Assembly (NCBI RefSeq): GCF_001870205.1
Contig: NZ_CP017267.1
Span: forward strand, 174,501 to 238,500
Length of the DNA: 64,000 nt
Direction of reading: 5' to 3'
Origin: Vagococcus teuberi
Lineage (GTDB): Bacteria > Bacillota > Bacilli > Lactobacillales > Vagococcaceae
In this document: positions 53,405-62,372 of the stretch, one piece after another
How positions within the stretch are numbered: position 1 is the first letter of the stretch
How the letters are laid out: each line of letters opens with the position of its first letter
Translations under genes and position numbers: made by a program
The notes under the pieces: generated by a model
Databases searched by the model: none
The model's input: the letters and a program-made list of their open reading frames with translations, nothing else
What the model was told of the DNA's origin: nothing

Positions 53405-54352
53405 ATGAAAAAGAGTATCCCGATAATAAGCTTAGTATTATTAACTATTTTATCTTTATTTATTGGCGTTCAAAGCATTCCTATTCAAGATATCTTTCAG
53501 CTTAATGAGACACAATCTCTTGTGCTGTGGACAACAAGAGTACCAAGAACGATTAGTTTAGTTATTGCAGGTGCAACAATTAGTGTGTCAGGACTCATCA
53601 TGCAACATCTGACACAAAATAAATTTGTTTCACCGACAACGGCTGGAACAATGGATAGTGCAAGGCTTGGTATGCTTGTGGCTATGCTGTTTTTTCCAAG
53701 TGGCACTATTCTAGTAAAATCGTTAGTTGCCTTTATCTTTGCTTTTTTAGGTACAGTATTATTTATTCAGTTGATACGTGTGTTACCAGGTAAAAATCAA
53801 TTGATGGTGCCTCTTGTAGGGGTGATGTTTGGGAATATTGTGGGGGCGATTGTCACATTTTTTGCTTATCAATATCAATTGATTCAAAACATGACTTCTT
53901 GGTTACAGGGAAGTTTTTCCACTATTTCAAAAGGAAATTACGAGCTGATTTATGTGACGGTACCTGTATTGATAATTTGTTACCTATATGCTTATCAATT
54001 TACAATAGTAGGAATGGGAGAGGAATTTTCTATTTCTGTTGGGATGAATTATAAAATTGTTCATTTAATCGGTCTATTACTAATTTCAGTTGCTAGTAGT
54101 GTGGTGTTAGTCACGATTGGTGGACTACCATTTCTTGGTGTGATTATTCCAAATGTTGTGTCGTTGATGTTAGGTGATCATATGAAAGATACGCTTTGGA
54201 TGACGGCTGTCGCAGGTAGTATTTTTTTAGTCATAGCCGATATTTTATCTCGTGTGATTTATCCGCCATATGAGTTACCAGTTAGTTTAATCGTAGGAGC
54301 TTTAGGAAGTTTTATCTTTGTCATTTTACTTGTTAAGGGGGCAAAGAAATGA
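53405..54352 (+). CDS. yclN: Siderophore ABC transporter permease (FecCD, YclN-like)
   Basis: This is a 315-residue membrane component of an iron-siderophore importer. The FecCD hallmarks are RVPRTISLVIAGATISVSGLIMQHLTQNKFVSPTTAGT in the first third and GGLPFLGVIIPNVVSLMLGDHMK in the last. About nine or ten helices are predicted. Lengths and order of all four proteins match B. subtilis YclNOPQ, the petrobactin system, and enterococcal FatDC-type systems. The substrate is inferred from that. ATG 53405 is favoured over TTG 53402, with TTAGGAGAG before it. Confidence 0.88.
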   Translation: MKKSIPIISLVLLTILSLFIGVQSIPIQDIFQLNETQSLVLWTTRVPRTISLVIAGATISVSGLIMQHLTQNKFVSPTTAGTMDSARLGMLVAMLFFPSGTILVKSLVAFIFAFLGTVLFIQLIRVLPGKNQLMVPLVGVMFGNIVGAIVTFFAYQYQLIQNMTSWLQGSFSTISKGNYELIYVTVPVLIICYLYAYQFTIVGMGEEFSISVGMNYKIVHLIGLLLISVASSVVLVTIGGLPFLGVIIPNVVSLMLGDHMKDTLWMTAVAGSIFLVIADILSRVIYPPYELPVSLIVGALGSFIFVILLVKGAKK

Positions 54353-55305
54353 AAAATAAACAGATTTATTTTAGATTAGTAACGTTAATATTGCTCGTAT
54401 TAATCAGCATTGGATTATTCATGACATATCAAACTTATGGCAATTGGCAATTTGCTTTGACGCTTAGAGGGAAAAAACTATTAGCGTTTGTAATTGTGGG
54501 TTTGTTAACAAGTTTTTCAACGATTAGTTTTCAAACTATTACCCAAAGTCATTTTTTAACGCCAAGCATTTTAGGGTTTGATTCACTTTATGTTTTAGTT
54601 CAGACCACGTTATTCTTTTATTTTGGTCAAACACCCACTCATCCTATGATGATGTTTGGACTAAATGTTGGATTAATGGTGCTATTTAGCGTTGTACTAT
54701 TTGGTTTTTTACTTAGAAAAGAAACACAAGATTTGTTTTTATTATTGATGATAGGGATGGTTCTCGGAACATTTTTTAGAAGTGTCAGTACATTTTTACA
54801 AGTTCTGATGGATCCAAACGAATACGATAAGTTACAAGGGAAACTATTTGCGAGTTTTTCAAATGTGGATGTATCCCTTCTTTATATGGTAATACCAATT
54901 GTGCTAGGGATTATTTTATTATTTTGGATTGTGTCACCGACTTTAGATGTGTTTCATTTAGGAACATGTCAGGCGATTAACTTAGGAATTAATGTACAAC
55001 GATTTCGTTGGTTCATTTTATTTTTAATCAGTTTAAGCGTGGGACTATCGACGGCGTTAATTGGTCCGATTACATTTTTAGGATTTATTGTAGCCAACAT
55101 AACGTATCAAATATTACCTGTGTATAAGCATCGTTATTTATTTGTTTCTAGTGCTTTATTAAGTATTTTGATGCTAGTATTAGGTCAATTTTTAGTGGAA
55201 CATATATTCCACATGAATACGACATTAAGTGTCGTGATTGAATTTAGTGGTGGTGTGTACTTTATTTGGAAATTACTCTCTGAAAGGGGGAAAATACTTC
55301 AATGA
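54349..55305 (+). CDS. yclO: Siderophore ABC transporter permease (FecCD, YclO-like)
   Basis: This is the second, 318-residue permease. It has RGKKLLAFVIVGLLTSFSTISFQTITQSHFLTPSILGFDSLYVLVQ, the FecCD substrate-path region, and IGPITFLGFIVANITYQ in the C-terminal part. It overlaps the first permease by four bases (ATGA) and the ATPase start by four bases, showing tight coupling. The two permeases form the heterodimeric channel. Confidence 0.88.
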   Translation: MKNKQIYFRLVTLILLVLISIGLFMTYQTYGNWQFALTLRGKKLLAFVIVGLLTSFSTISFQTITQSHFLTPSILGFDSLYVLVQTTLFFYFGQTPTHPMMMFGLNVGLMVLFSVVLFGFLLRKETQDLFLLLMIGMVLGTFFRSVSTFLQVLMDPNEYDKLQGKLFASFSNVDVSLLYMVIPIVLGIILLFWIVSPTLDVFHLGTCQAINLGINVQRFRWFILFLISLSVGLSTALIGPITFLGFIVANITYQILPVYKHRYLFVSSALLSILMLVLGQFLVEHIFHMNTTLSVVIEFSGGVYFIWKLLSERGKILQ

Positions 55306-56060
55306 ACATCGAAAAAGTAGTTAAACAGTATGGAAGCAAAAAAGTTGTCGATACGGTGGATTATGATGTGGTTCCGCACACACTTACTGCATTTATTGGG
55401 CCAAATGGTGCCGGTAAAAGCACGCTTCTTGGTATGATGAGTCGCTTGTTAGATAAAGACCAAGGGGGAATTTATTTAGAAGGGCAGGAGGTGAAAGCTT
55501 GGAAGCAACATGAACTTGCTAAAAAATTATCAATTTTAAAGCAAGCCAATGGGGTTCAATTACGTCTAACTGTAAGGGAATTAGTTGCATTCGGTCGGTT
55601 TCCACATAGTAAGGGACGGTTAACAAAACTTGATGAAGAAAAAATCAATGAATCTCTTTCTTATCTAGGTTTAGATGATTTGGCGGAAGAAACCATTGAT
55701 ACGTTGTCAGGTGGGCAATTGCAACGTGCGTATATTGCGATGGTACTCGCTCAGGATACTGAGTACATCTTTTTAGACGAGCCTCTAAATAATTTAGATA
55801 TGAATCATGCGGTTCTGTTGATGAAGACCATTCGTCGTTTGGTGGATGAGGCAAAAAAAACAGTGGTGATTGTCTTGCACGATATAAATTTTGCTGCAAG
55901 CTACGCTGATAATATCGTCGCGATGAAGTCAGGTGAGATATTTAAAGCAGGACCTACCGATGACATCATTACCAAAGAGGTATTGGATGAATTGTATGAT
56001 ATGAACATGCGCGTATGTGAGTTAGAAGGGAAACGATTTTGTTTATATTTTAATGAATAA
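55302..56060 (+). CDS. yclP: Siderophore ABC transporter ATPase (YclP-like)
   Basis: This 252-residue ATPase powers iron-siderophore import. Walker A GPNGAGKS is at about 32-39, the signature LSGGQLQRAYIAMVLAQ near 136, Walker B YIFLDEPLNNLD near 157 and the switch His in VLHDINFA. The segment LLGMMSRLLDKDQGG after Walker A is typical of FepC/YclP. Overlap with the permease gene fixes the ATG start. Confidence 0.92.
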   Translation: MNIEKVVKQYGSKKVVDTVDYDVVPHTLTAFIGPNGAGKSTLLGMMSRLLDKDQGGIYLEGQEVKAWKQHELAKKLSILKQANGVQLRLTVRELVAFGRFPHSKGRLTKLDEEKINESLSYLGLDDLAEETIDTLSGGQLQRAYIAMVLAQDTEYIFLDEPLNNLDMNHAVLLMKTIRRLVDEAKKTVVIVLHDINFAASYADNIVAMKSGEIFKAGPTDDIITKEVLDELYDMNMRVCELEGKRFCLYFNE

Positions 56061-56078
56061 TAAAAAGGAGAAGGATAG

Positions 56079-57038
56079 ATGAAACGAGTAAAAAAATGGA
56101 GTCTAGCAAGTTTAGTTGTTGCAGGAGTTATGATGTTGGGGGCATGTGGCTCATCAAGTGCGACAAAAGACACAGAAAAATCATCAAGTGAGCCACAAGA
56201 AGCAGTGAAGGTAACTGATAGTAACGGAGAGACTGTAGAGTTAAAATCACATCCTAAAAAAGTCGTGGTATTTGATATGGGAGCTCTTGATACGATTAAA
56301 GAATTAGGTGAAGCAGATAAAGTTGTTGGTGCACCAACAAAAACTTTACCAAGTTATTTATCTAGCTTTAAAAATTTAGAATCAGCTGGTGGAATTAAAG
56401 AGCCAGATATGGAAAAAATTAATGCGATGCAACCTGATTTAATCATCATATCAGGTCGTCAAGAAGACATGAAAAAAGAGTTAGAAAACATTGCACCAAC
56501 GCTTTACTTATCAGTAGATAACAAAAAGGCATGGGAATCGACAGTAGAAAATATTGAAACATTGGGAACAGTTTTTGGTAAAGAAGATGTGGCAAAAGAA
56601 AAAGTTGATGAACTGACAACAAAACGTGAAGCATTAGAAAAAACTACCAAAGAAAGTGGTAAAAAAGGATTGATGAGCTTGGTGAATGAAGGATCATTAT
56701 CAGTATTTGGTCCAGAATCACGTTTTGGTATCATCTATGAAGGATTTGGTGTAATACCTGCAGATGAAGCAATTGAACCATCACCACATGGGCAAGAAGT
56801 ATCTTATGAGTATGTATTAGAGAAAAATCCAGATATTTTATTTGTTGTTGACCGTACCAAAGCAATTGGCGGAGATGACAGTAAAAATAATGTAGCAGAT
56901 AATGCTTTAGTAAAAGAGACGACAGCTGGTAAAGAAGGAAAAGTAATTAGTTTAACACCTGATGTATGGTACTTAGCAGGTGGAGGGATTAAAGCTACGC
57001 AAATGATGATGGAAGATGTCGAATCAGCTTATAAATAG
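56079..57038 (+). CDS. yclQ: Siderophore-binding lipoprotein (YclQ-like)
   Basis: This 319-residue substrate-binding lipoprotein is anchored outside the membrane. The signal peptide MKRVKKWSLASLVVAGVMMLGAC ends in the lipobox LGAC, and a Ser-rich linker follows. The periplasmic-binding fold of class III shows KVVVFDMGALDTIKELGEADKVVGAP, EPDMEKINAMQPDLIIISGRQ, and a C-terminal lobe with YEYVLEKNPDILFVVDR. Close agreement in length with YclQ and FatB suggests a catecholate-type or petrobactin-like ligand, but this is not shown by sequence alone. Confidence 0.9.
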   Translation: MKRVKKWSLASLVVAGVMMLGACGSSSATKDTEKSSSEPQEAVKVTDSNGETVELKSHPKKVVVFDMGALDTIKELGEADKVVGAPTKTLPSYLSSFKNLESAGGIKEPDMEKINAMQPDLIIISGRQEDMKKELENIAPTLYLSVDNKKAWESTVENIETLGTVFGKEDVAKEKVDELTTKREALEKTTKESGKKGLMSLVNEGSLSVFGPESRFGIIYEGFGVIPADEAIEPSPHGQEVSYEYVLEKNPDILFVVDRTKAIGGDDSKNNVADNALVKETTAGKEGKVISLTPDVWYLAGGGIKATQMMMEDVESAYK

Positions 57039-57049
57039 TCAGTATGTAT

Positions 57050-57076
57050 AGGGGGCATAAAGCCCTCTTTTTTTAT
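57050..57076 (+). terminator. Intrinsic terminator after the siderophore operon
   Basis: AGGGGGC (57050-57056) pairs with GCCCTCT (57062-57068) with one G-U pair, and a T run follows. Confidence 0.8.
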
Positions 57077-57101
57077 TCATAAAAATAACATTTATAATCT
57101 A

Positions 57102-57130
57102 TTGAAATTTTATTTCGATAACTGTATAAT
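57102..57130 (+). promoter_or_regulatory. Promoter of the amino-sugar salvage operon
   Basis: TTGAAA (57102-57107) and TATAAT (57125-57130) have a 17-base spacer. The -35 is part of TGAAATTTTATTTCG, an inverted repeat with one mismatch that resembles RpiR-family operators. Confidence 0.75.
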
Positions 57131-57185
57131 AAAAATGTAATTTGATTTCAAAGTAACGAAGTTGAGTTAACTAAAATATAGTCGA

Positions 57186-57204
57186 ATTGTTTTACGAAAA
57201 CAAT
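57186..57204. promoter_or_regulatory. Perfect palindrome in the leader of the salvage operon
   Basis: ATTGTTTT and AAAACAAT flank ACG, a 19-bp perfect inverted repeat. It lies about 50 bases downstream of the -10 and 27 bases before the first start codon. It is a candidate operator, possibly for the RpiR-type regulator at 63507, or a short mRNA stem. Confidence 0.5.
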
Positions 57205-57230
57205 AGACAACATTATAGGAGGCAATAAGT

Positions 57231-57536
57231 ATGAAAGTAGTAATGGTATGTTCAGGTGGAATGTCAAGTGCAATAGTGGTTAAAGCAATTCTTAAAGAAG
57301 CAGAGAAACAAGGATTTGACTTAGATATGATTGCAGTGGGTTCAGGTGAAGTAGAAGAAACATTAAATCAAGGAGATTATGAGTTACTATTAGTTGCACC
57401 TCAAGTAAAACATCAATTTAGTCGTTATGAAGAGTTGGCAAAAGAAAAAAATATTCCAATTGAATTAGTTGCTCCTACAGGTTACACACCAATTGGTGCA
57501 CCAAAAACATTAGAACAAATAAAAAAACATAAATAG
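57231..57536 (+). CDS. PTS lactose/cellobiose-family EIIB
   Basis: This 101-residue cytoplasmic phosphocarrier has its reactive cysteine at residue 7 in MVCSGGMSSAIVV, the IIB(Lac/Cel) P-loop. Family members commonly read CAAGMSTS, so the loop is a diverged variant. APQVKHQF is the second family mark. It is the first gene of an operon that continues with EIIC, a small membrane protein, MupG, an esterase and EIIA. The sugar is inferred to be a peptidoglycan amino sugar, not cellobiose. Confidence 0.88.
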   Translation: MKVVMVCSGGMSSAIVVKAILKEAEKQGFDLDMIAVGSGEVEETLNQGDYELLLVAPQVKHQFSRYEELAKEKNIPIELVAPTGYTPIGAPKTLEQIKKHK

Positions 57537-57557
57537 GTTGAGTATAAGGAGAAGACA

Positions 57558-58856
57558 ATGGAGAAATTTTTAAATTGGGTAGAAACAAAATTTATGCCTC
57601 CAATGGCAAAATTAGCTGAACAAAGGCATTTGAAAGCTATTAGAGATGGAGTTATTTCAACATTATCGTTAATTCTTATTGGTAGTTTCTTTTTAGTTAT
57701 TGCAAATCCGCCGGTGCCATCATGGGCAGCAGCGATTGCGCCATATTCAGCACAAATTGTTGTGCCTTTCCGTATTACAATGGGACTTATGAGTATTTAT
57801 GCAGCGTATGGTATGGGGTATAGTTTAGCGAAATCATACAAGTTGGATGGTATTAGTGGTGGTGTCCTTTCTTTAGCGACATTCTTAATGTTAACGGTAC
57901 CATTAAATGTCGATCAACTACTTCCTGAAGGTCAAGGAATCGGTTGGGTTATGCCAATGGGGTACCTTGGTGGAGCTGGAATGTTCTCAGCAATTCTTGC
58001 GATGATTTTTGCTGTGGAAGTGCTGAGATTATTTAAAGAAAAGAATTTAATGATTAAAATGCCAGAACAAGTACCCGAATCTGTATCACGAAGTTTTGAA
58101 GCATTGATACCAGGTGCTGTTATTATCACAACAACATGGATTTTACGCGTTCTTTTAGGATTGGATATTAATGAGCTATTATTAGGTATTTTCTCTCCTA
58201 TTACAGAAGTTTTAGGAAATAATTTATTAGGTGTTTTATTACCGATGTTCTTAATTCACGTATTATGGGCAGCGGGTGTACATGGTATGAGTGTGATTGG
58301 GTCAATTGTTAGACCAATGTGGTTATTAATGTTAGATGCTAATGCACAAGCATTATCTGATGGCGTCTCAGCAACAAAACTACCATATATTGCACCAGAA
58401 CAATTTTATCAATGGACAGTGACGATTGGTGGGGCAGGAGCGACATTATCACTTTGTTTATTATTAATGTTTGCTACAAAATCAACGTATTTAAAAGAAG
58501 TTGGGAAATTCTCGTTTATCCCAGGGATTTTCAATATTAATGAGCCACTTATTTTTGGTGTTCCATTAATTATGAACCCAGTTTTAGCATTACCATTCAT
58601 TTGTATCCCACTCATTACAACAACAATTAGCTATTTTGCTGTGAAATTTGGATTAGTAAATGGTTTTGTATTGAATGTAACATGGACACTACCAGCACCA
58701 ATTGGGGCATTTTTATCAACAGGAAATGACTGGCGTGCGGTTGTATTGGTAGTAATTAATATTTTAATTGCACTAGCATTATATTATCCATTTGTTAAAG
58801 CATATGACAATACTTTAATTAAACAAGAACAAGAAGAGATGGCGACAGAAGGTTAA
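57558..58856 (+). CDS. PTS lactose/cellobiose-family EIIC
   Basis: This 432-residue permease has about ten helices. Family features are FMPPMAKLAEQRHLKAIRDGVISTLSLILIGSFFLVI at the N terminus, the HVLWAAGVHGMSVIGSI loop and FSFIPGIFNINEPLIFGVPLIMNP, the substrate-binding and hairpin region of CelB/ChbC proteins. Since EIIB and EIIA of the same family are encoded on either side, the three form one complete transporter. Its neighbours MupG, MurK-like kinase and AnmK suggest import of MurNAc-containing sugars as 6-phosphates. Confidence 0.88.
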   Translation: MEKFLNWVETKFMPPMAKLAEQRHLKAIRDGVISTLSLILIGSFFLVIANPPVPSWAAAIAPYSAQIVVPFRITMGLMSIYAAYGMGYSLAKSYKLDGISGGVLSLATFLMLTVPLNVDQLLPEGQGIGWVMPMGYLGGAGMFSAILAMIFAVEVLRLFKEKNLMIKMPEQVPESVSRSFEALIPGAVIITTTWILRVLLGLDINELLLGIFSPITEVLGNNLLGVLLPMFLIHVLWAAGVHGMSVIGSIVRPMWLLMLDANAQALSDGVSATKLPYIAPEQFYQWTVTIGGAGATLSLCLLLMFATKSTYLKEVGKFSFIPGIFNINEPLIFGVPLIMNPVLALPFICIPLITTTISYFAVKFGLVNGFVLNVTWTLPAPIGAFLSTGNDWRAVVLVVINILIALALYYPFVKAYDNTLIKQEQEEMATEG

Positions 58857-58870
58857 AAGGTTTGATAGTT

Positions 58871-58901
58871 AAAAGCTGATTAGTTCATCTAGTCAGCTTT
58901 T
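58871..58901 (+). terminator. Intra-operon hairpin after EIIC
   Basis: AAAAGCTGATTAG (58871-58883) pairs with 58889-58901 with one G-U pair. The following bases are GGTATT, so it may act as a weak attenuator or mRNA stabiliser. Confidence 0.5.
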
Positions 58902-58921
58902 GGTATTAAGGGAGAGAAAAG

Positions 58922-59218
58922 ATGATAAAAATGATTTATATTGTATTCGTTATAGCTTATGTATTAGCTTGTGTTGGAATCACTAGATGGTTAGATAAGA
59001 AAAATAAATTACCGAATCGATGGATTTCAGGATTTATTTCATTTTTTATTATCTTGATTCCTTTAATGATATTTTCTAATATTCCACCCTTTGTGTTGAA
59101 TATTTTATATGGGTTATGTGGTTTATTTGCCATTATGTTTTTTGAAACCTCTCGTTTGATGGTCGAAAGAGGTCAACATAGAGGAATGGTGAAACCACCC
59201 TCTACTAAAAAGAAATAG
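58922..59218 (+). CDS. Small membrane protein of unknown function
   Basis: I do not recognise this 98-residue protein. Three hydrophobic segments (about 3-21, 35-53 and 57-77) are separated by short basic loops (RWLDKKNKLPNRW). The basic C-terminal tail ends GMVKPPSTKKK. It has a GGGAGAG site and lies between the EIIC gene and mupG, 14 bases ahead of the latter. Its constant strand and spacing suggest it belongs to the amino-sugar salvage system, perhaps as an accessory of the PTS. Confidence 0.65.
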   Translation: MIKMIYIVFVIAYVLACVGITRWLDKKNKLPNRWISGFISFFIILIPLMIFSNIPPFVLNILYGLCGLFAIMFFETSRLMVERGQHRGMVKPPSTKKK

Positions 59219-59232
59219 ATAGGAGCATATTT

Positions 59233-60327
59233 ATGAGAACATTAGGTATTTCTGTTTATCCGAATCATCAATCGGTTGAAGACATTAAAGAGTATATGAA
59301 ATTAGCAGCAAAATATGGTTTTAAACGTGTATTCACTTGTTTGTTATCAGTGGATCCAGAAGAAAAGGAAAGAATCGTGAGTGATTTTTCTGAGACCATT
59401 TTTTTTGCTAAGTCACTAGGCATGAAAGTAGTGGCTGATGTTAGTCCTAAAGTATTTGGTGAGTTGGGGATTAGTTATGATAATTTAGAATTTTTTAAAG
59501 AGATTGGTGCTGATGGGATTCGTTTAGATATGGGATTTACAGGGAATGAAGAATCAATCATGACATTTAATCCTCAAAATCTAGATATTGAGTTAAACAT
59601 TAGTTCAGGAACACGTTATTTAGAAAATATTCTAAGTTATCAAGCCAATGATAATAAACTCTTAGGGTGTCATAATTTTTATCCGCATCGTTATACAGGA
59701 CTGAGCTATGATCATTTTATTGAAACAACAAAGGTTTATAAAGAAAATGGCATTAGAACAGCTGCATTTGTTAATTCGCCAACAGCAAAAACAGGTCCAT
59801 GGCCCGTGGAAGAGGGATTATGTACGTTAGAAATGCATCGGGAATGGCCAATTACGACACAAACAAAACATCTTTGGGCAACGGATTTGATTGATGATGT
59901 GATTATCGCCAATGCTTTTGCCTCAGAGGAAGAATTGAAAGCATTAAGCGAGATTAATCCTTATAAATTAACATTAGATTGTGTGATAAGAGAAGACACA
60001 CCTGCGTTAGAGAGAAAAATAATTTTAGAAGAGTTTCATTTTAATCGTGGAGATGTGTCTGATTATGTGATTCGTTCGACACAAAGTCGTGTGAAATATA
60101 AAGGACATGACTTTAAACCATTTAATACAGAAGATATGGCTAAGGGCGATATTATTATTGAAACATCTTTATATGCTCATTATGCAGGTGAACTGCAAAT
60201 TGCTCTATTACCAATGGAAAATTCAGGTAAATCAAATGTTGTAGGCTATATTACACCAAATGATAGAGTATTGTTATCATACATTCAACCTTGGCAAAAA
60301 TTTGGGTTTAACGAAGTCTCACAATGA
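59233..60327 (+). CDS. mupG: 6-phospho-N-acetylmuramidase (DUF871)
   Basis: MupG hydrolyses MurNAc-6-phosphate-GlcNAc disaccharides in the cytoplasm to MurNAc-6-phosphate and GlcNAc. The 364-residue protein has the DUF871 plan. An N-terminal TIM-barrel domain (to about 235) has LGISVYPNHQSVEDIKEYMKLAAKYGF, VVADVSPKVF, GIRLDMGF, NISSGTRYL, CHNFYPHRYTGLS and the GPWPVEEGLCTLEMHR block. A C-terminal cyclophilin-like beta domain follows (about 240-360), with GDVSDYVIRSTQSR. The Asp and Glu residues in DMGF and EEGLCTLE are in the likely active site. Its presence points to disaccharide import by the PTS encoded upstream. The stop overlaps the esterase start. Confidence 0.88.
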   Translation: MRTLGISVYPNHQSVEDIKEYMKLAAKYGFKRVFTCLLSVDPEEKERIVSDFSETIFFAKSLGMKVVADVSPKVFGELGISYDNLEFFKEIGADGIRLDMGFTGNEESIMTFNPQNLDIELNISSGTRYLENILSYQANDNKLLGCHNFYPHRYTGLSYDHFIETTKVYKENGIRTAAFVNSPTAKTGPWPVEEGLCTLEMHREWPITTQTKHLWATDLIDDVIIANAFASEEELKALSEINPYKLTLDCVIREDTPALERKIILEEFHFNRGDVSDYVIRSTQSRVKYKGHDFKPFNTEDMAKGDIIIETSLYAHYAGELQIALLPMENSGKSNVVGYITPNDRVLLSYIQPWQKFGFNEVSQ

Positions 60328-61055
60328 GTATAGTAGTAGGGGATAGTTACTCAACTGTACTAGCCAAAAATGTGACTTATTGTGGTTTTTTTCCTAATGA
60401 ATTAGGGACAGAGGTTTCAGTCATTTACTTGCTTCACGGACGAGGTGGCAATGCCAAAAGTTTTTTAAATCAGACAACAATCGAACGGTTTATTCAAGGA
60501 ACGTCTTTCATCGCTTTTTCTGTGGACGTGGGGAATTCCTATTATGCTAACTCTGATGCGTTTGGTGATGTCTTAACTTTTGTGAGTCAGGAATTTCCTA
60601 TTATGATGCAACGAATTCATCCCTTTAATATTAAAAATGAGTTTATCATTGGTATATCAATGGGTGGATACGGCGTACTCAAATTATTAGAGAAATATCC
60701 TGATAGATATAGAGGATCAGCGATGTTATCTCCACTATTAGTAATGGATACATTAGTCAACCACATTCCTCAAACTAAAAAAGAATTGGGAACTGTTTTT
60801 CAAAAAGAGGCATGGCCTAATCTAGTCCAATCAGATTTACATCATCTTGGATTAGAAACGCATCTCATTCACTGTTGTGGGAAAGATGATTTTATGATTG
60901 AGGATAGCTTGGATTTCTCTAATAAAATAGGCAGTTTTTTACCTAACTATTCTTTTTATGTGTCTGAAGGAGAACATAATTGGGATTATTGGGATGGACA
61001 GTTAAGTCAAATTATAAACGAATTTAATCAATTAATTGAAAGAAGGAACAACTAA
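60324..61055 (+). CDS. Alpha/beta-hydrolase esterase (esterase D-like)
   Basis: This 243-residue cytoplasmic esterase has an oxyanion segment VIYLLHGRGGNAKSFL and the nucleophile elbow GISMGGYGVL (Ser at about 113). The likely acid Asp is in CCGKDDFMIEDS and the catalytic His in EGEHNWDYWD near 217. There is no signal peptide. Start and stop overlap the flanking genes (ATGA with mupG, TAATG with EIIA), so it is an integral operon member. By context it may remove O-acetyl groups from MurNAc sugars derived from O-acetylated peptidoglycan. That role is my inference. Confidence 0.75.
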   Translation: MSIVVGDSYSTVLAKNVTYCGFFPNELGTEVSVIYLLHGRGGNAKSFLNQTTIERFIQGTSFIAFSVDVGNSYYANSDAFGDVLTFVSQEFPIMMQRIHPFNIKNEFIIGISMGGYGVLKLLEKYPDRYRGSAMLSPLLVMDTLVNHIPQTKKELGTVFQKEAWPNLVQSDLHHLGLETHLIHCCGKDDFMIEDSLDFSNKIGSFLPNYSFYVSEGEHNWDYWDGQLSQIINEFNQLIERRNN

Positions 61056-61369
61056 TGGAAGAACAAATTTTTAATATTATTGTACACGGTGGAAATGCTA
61101 GAGGTTTTGCTTATGAAGCACTTGAAGCATGTCGCAAGGGAGAATACGAAAAAGTAGACGAGCTATTGAAACAATCTAAAGACGAAATGGTGCTAGCGCA
61201 TAATACTCAAACGGAATTAGTTCAAAAGGATGTTCGAGGAGAAAGTGTAGAAATTAGCTTACTAATGATTCACGCACAAGACCAATTGATGACCACTATG
61301 TCAGAACAGACATTGATTGAACAAATGATTATCATGCAAAAAGAAATTAACGAGTTACGAGAGAAATAG
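61055..61369 (+). CDS. PTS lactose/cellobiose-family EIIA
   Basis: This 104-residue phosphocarrier has EEQIFNIIVHGGNARGFAYEALEACRKGEY at the N terminus. The IIA(Lac/Cel) active segment is SKDEMVLAHNTQTELVQKDVRGE and ISLLMIHAQDQLMTTM, with His near 79 as the phosphorylation site. Together with the EIIB and EIIC genes at the start of the operon it completes the transporter. A strong terminator follows. Confidence 0.85.
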   Translation: MEEQIFNIIVHGGNARGFAYEALEACRKGEYEKVDELLKQSKDEMVLAHNTQTELVQKDVRGESVEISLLMIHAQDQLMTTMSEQTLIEQMIIMQKEINELREK

Positions 61370-61376
61370 TAAGAGG

Positions 61377-61413
61377 CAAACGATTCGTCCAACACGACAA
61401 TCGTTTGTTTTTT
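61377..61413 (+). terminator. Intrinsic terminator after the PTS-mupG operon
   Basis: CAAACGATT (61377-61385) pairs perfectly with 61399-61407, and TTTTTT follows. It separates the PTS-mupG operon from the kinase genes. Confidence 0.8.
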
Positions 61414-61448
61414 CATAAATAAAATGTGAGTAGAAATTAGGTGAAATA

Positions 61449-62372
61449 ATGGAGTATATCATTGGCTTAGATTGCGGTGGAACAAAAACAGAAGCTTTTG
61501 CTTATAATGTAAAAACAGGTGAGGAAGTCGCAAGTGCGATTTCTGGTTTTGGTAATCTGGTAGTGGATTATGATTTAGGTATGAGCCACATCACGTCAAG
61601 TATAGTATCTATTTTTGAATTACTTGAAGAAAGTCATTGTAAGGGGATTGTTCTAGGTATTGCAGGAGTTGATGCAGGTGGGCTAAAAGAAAAAGTATCC
61701 AATGATTTGATGATAATACATCCAACTATTTATATTTTTAATGACGGACAATTAGCTCATTTTTCTATATTAAAAGGAAGAGATGGCATTTGTGTGACTG
61801 CTGGAACTGGCTCTGTGGTGTTAGGTTTACATCAACATAAATGGTACAGAGTTGGTGGATGGGGGCATTTATTTGGTGATGAAGGTAGTGCTTATTGGAT
61901 AGCTAAACAAGCAATAAAATTAGCGTTGAGTGACGAAGATAATAGTTTTCAGCCAAGTGATTTAACGTTTGCTATATTTAAATTTTTTGATGTAAAAGAT
62001 GTGTTTTCTTTAACTAAATACCTTTACACGTTGTCTAAAACAGATATTGCTTCACTGACAACCATTGTTGCACAGATGAACGAAGAAGGAAATCAAGAAG
62101 CCACTCTTTTATTGAAACAAGCAGGTATACAATTAGGAATAGCAGTAGAACAAATGCTCAGAAAGAGTAAGTTATCTAAAGAATCATTAGAAATTGGATT
62201 AAATGGAAGTGTCATAGAAAAAAATGCGCAAGTTTTTTCTAGTTTTCACAACTATTTAGAAGACAGTGAAATAAATGTGACTTATTGTCATAAACAGTCA
62301 TCCTGTGCTAAAGGAGCTTATTATTATTATAAAATGCGAGAGTTGGAGGGGTTACCGTGGGATATGCAATAG
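61449..62372 (+). CDS. murK: BadF/BadG-family amino-sugar kinase (MurK/NagK-like)
   Basis: This 307-residue ASKHA-fold kinase probably phosphorylates GlcNAc and/or MurNAc freed inside the cell. Phosphate-1 loop GLDCGGTKTEAFA is at 6-18. IFNDGQLAHF carries the catalytic Asp, VTAGTGSVVLG is the adenosine/phosphate-2 region and GGWGHLFGDEGSAYWI is the family mark shared with MurK and human NAGK. GlcNAc released by MupG is the most direct substrate. MurNAc kinase activity is also possible. The gene overlaps anmK by 16 bases. Confidence 0.8.
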   Translation: MEYIIGLDCGGTKTEAFAYNVKTGEEVASAISGFGNLVVDYDLGMSHITSSIVSIFELLEESHCKGIVLGIAGVDAGGLKEKVSNDLMIIHPTIYIFNDGQLAHFSILKGRDGICVTAGTGSVVLGLHQHKWYRVGGWGHLFGDEGSAYWIAKQAIKLALSDEDNSFQPSDLTFAIFKFFDVKDVFSLTKYLYTLSKTDIASLTTIVAQMNEEGNQEATLLLKQAGIQLGIAVEQMLRKSKLSKESLEIGLNGSVIEKNAQVFSSFHNYLEDSEINVTYCHKQSSCAKGAYYYYKMRELEGLPWDMQ

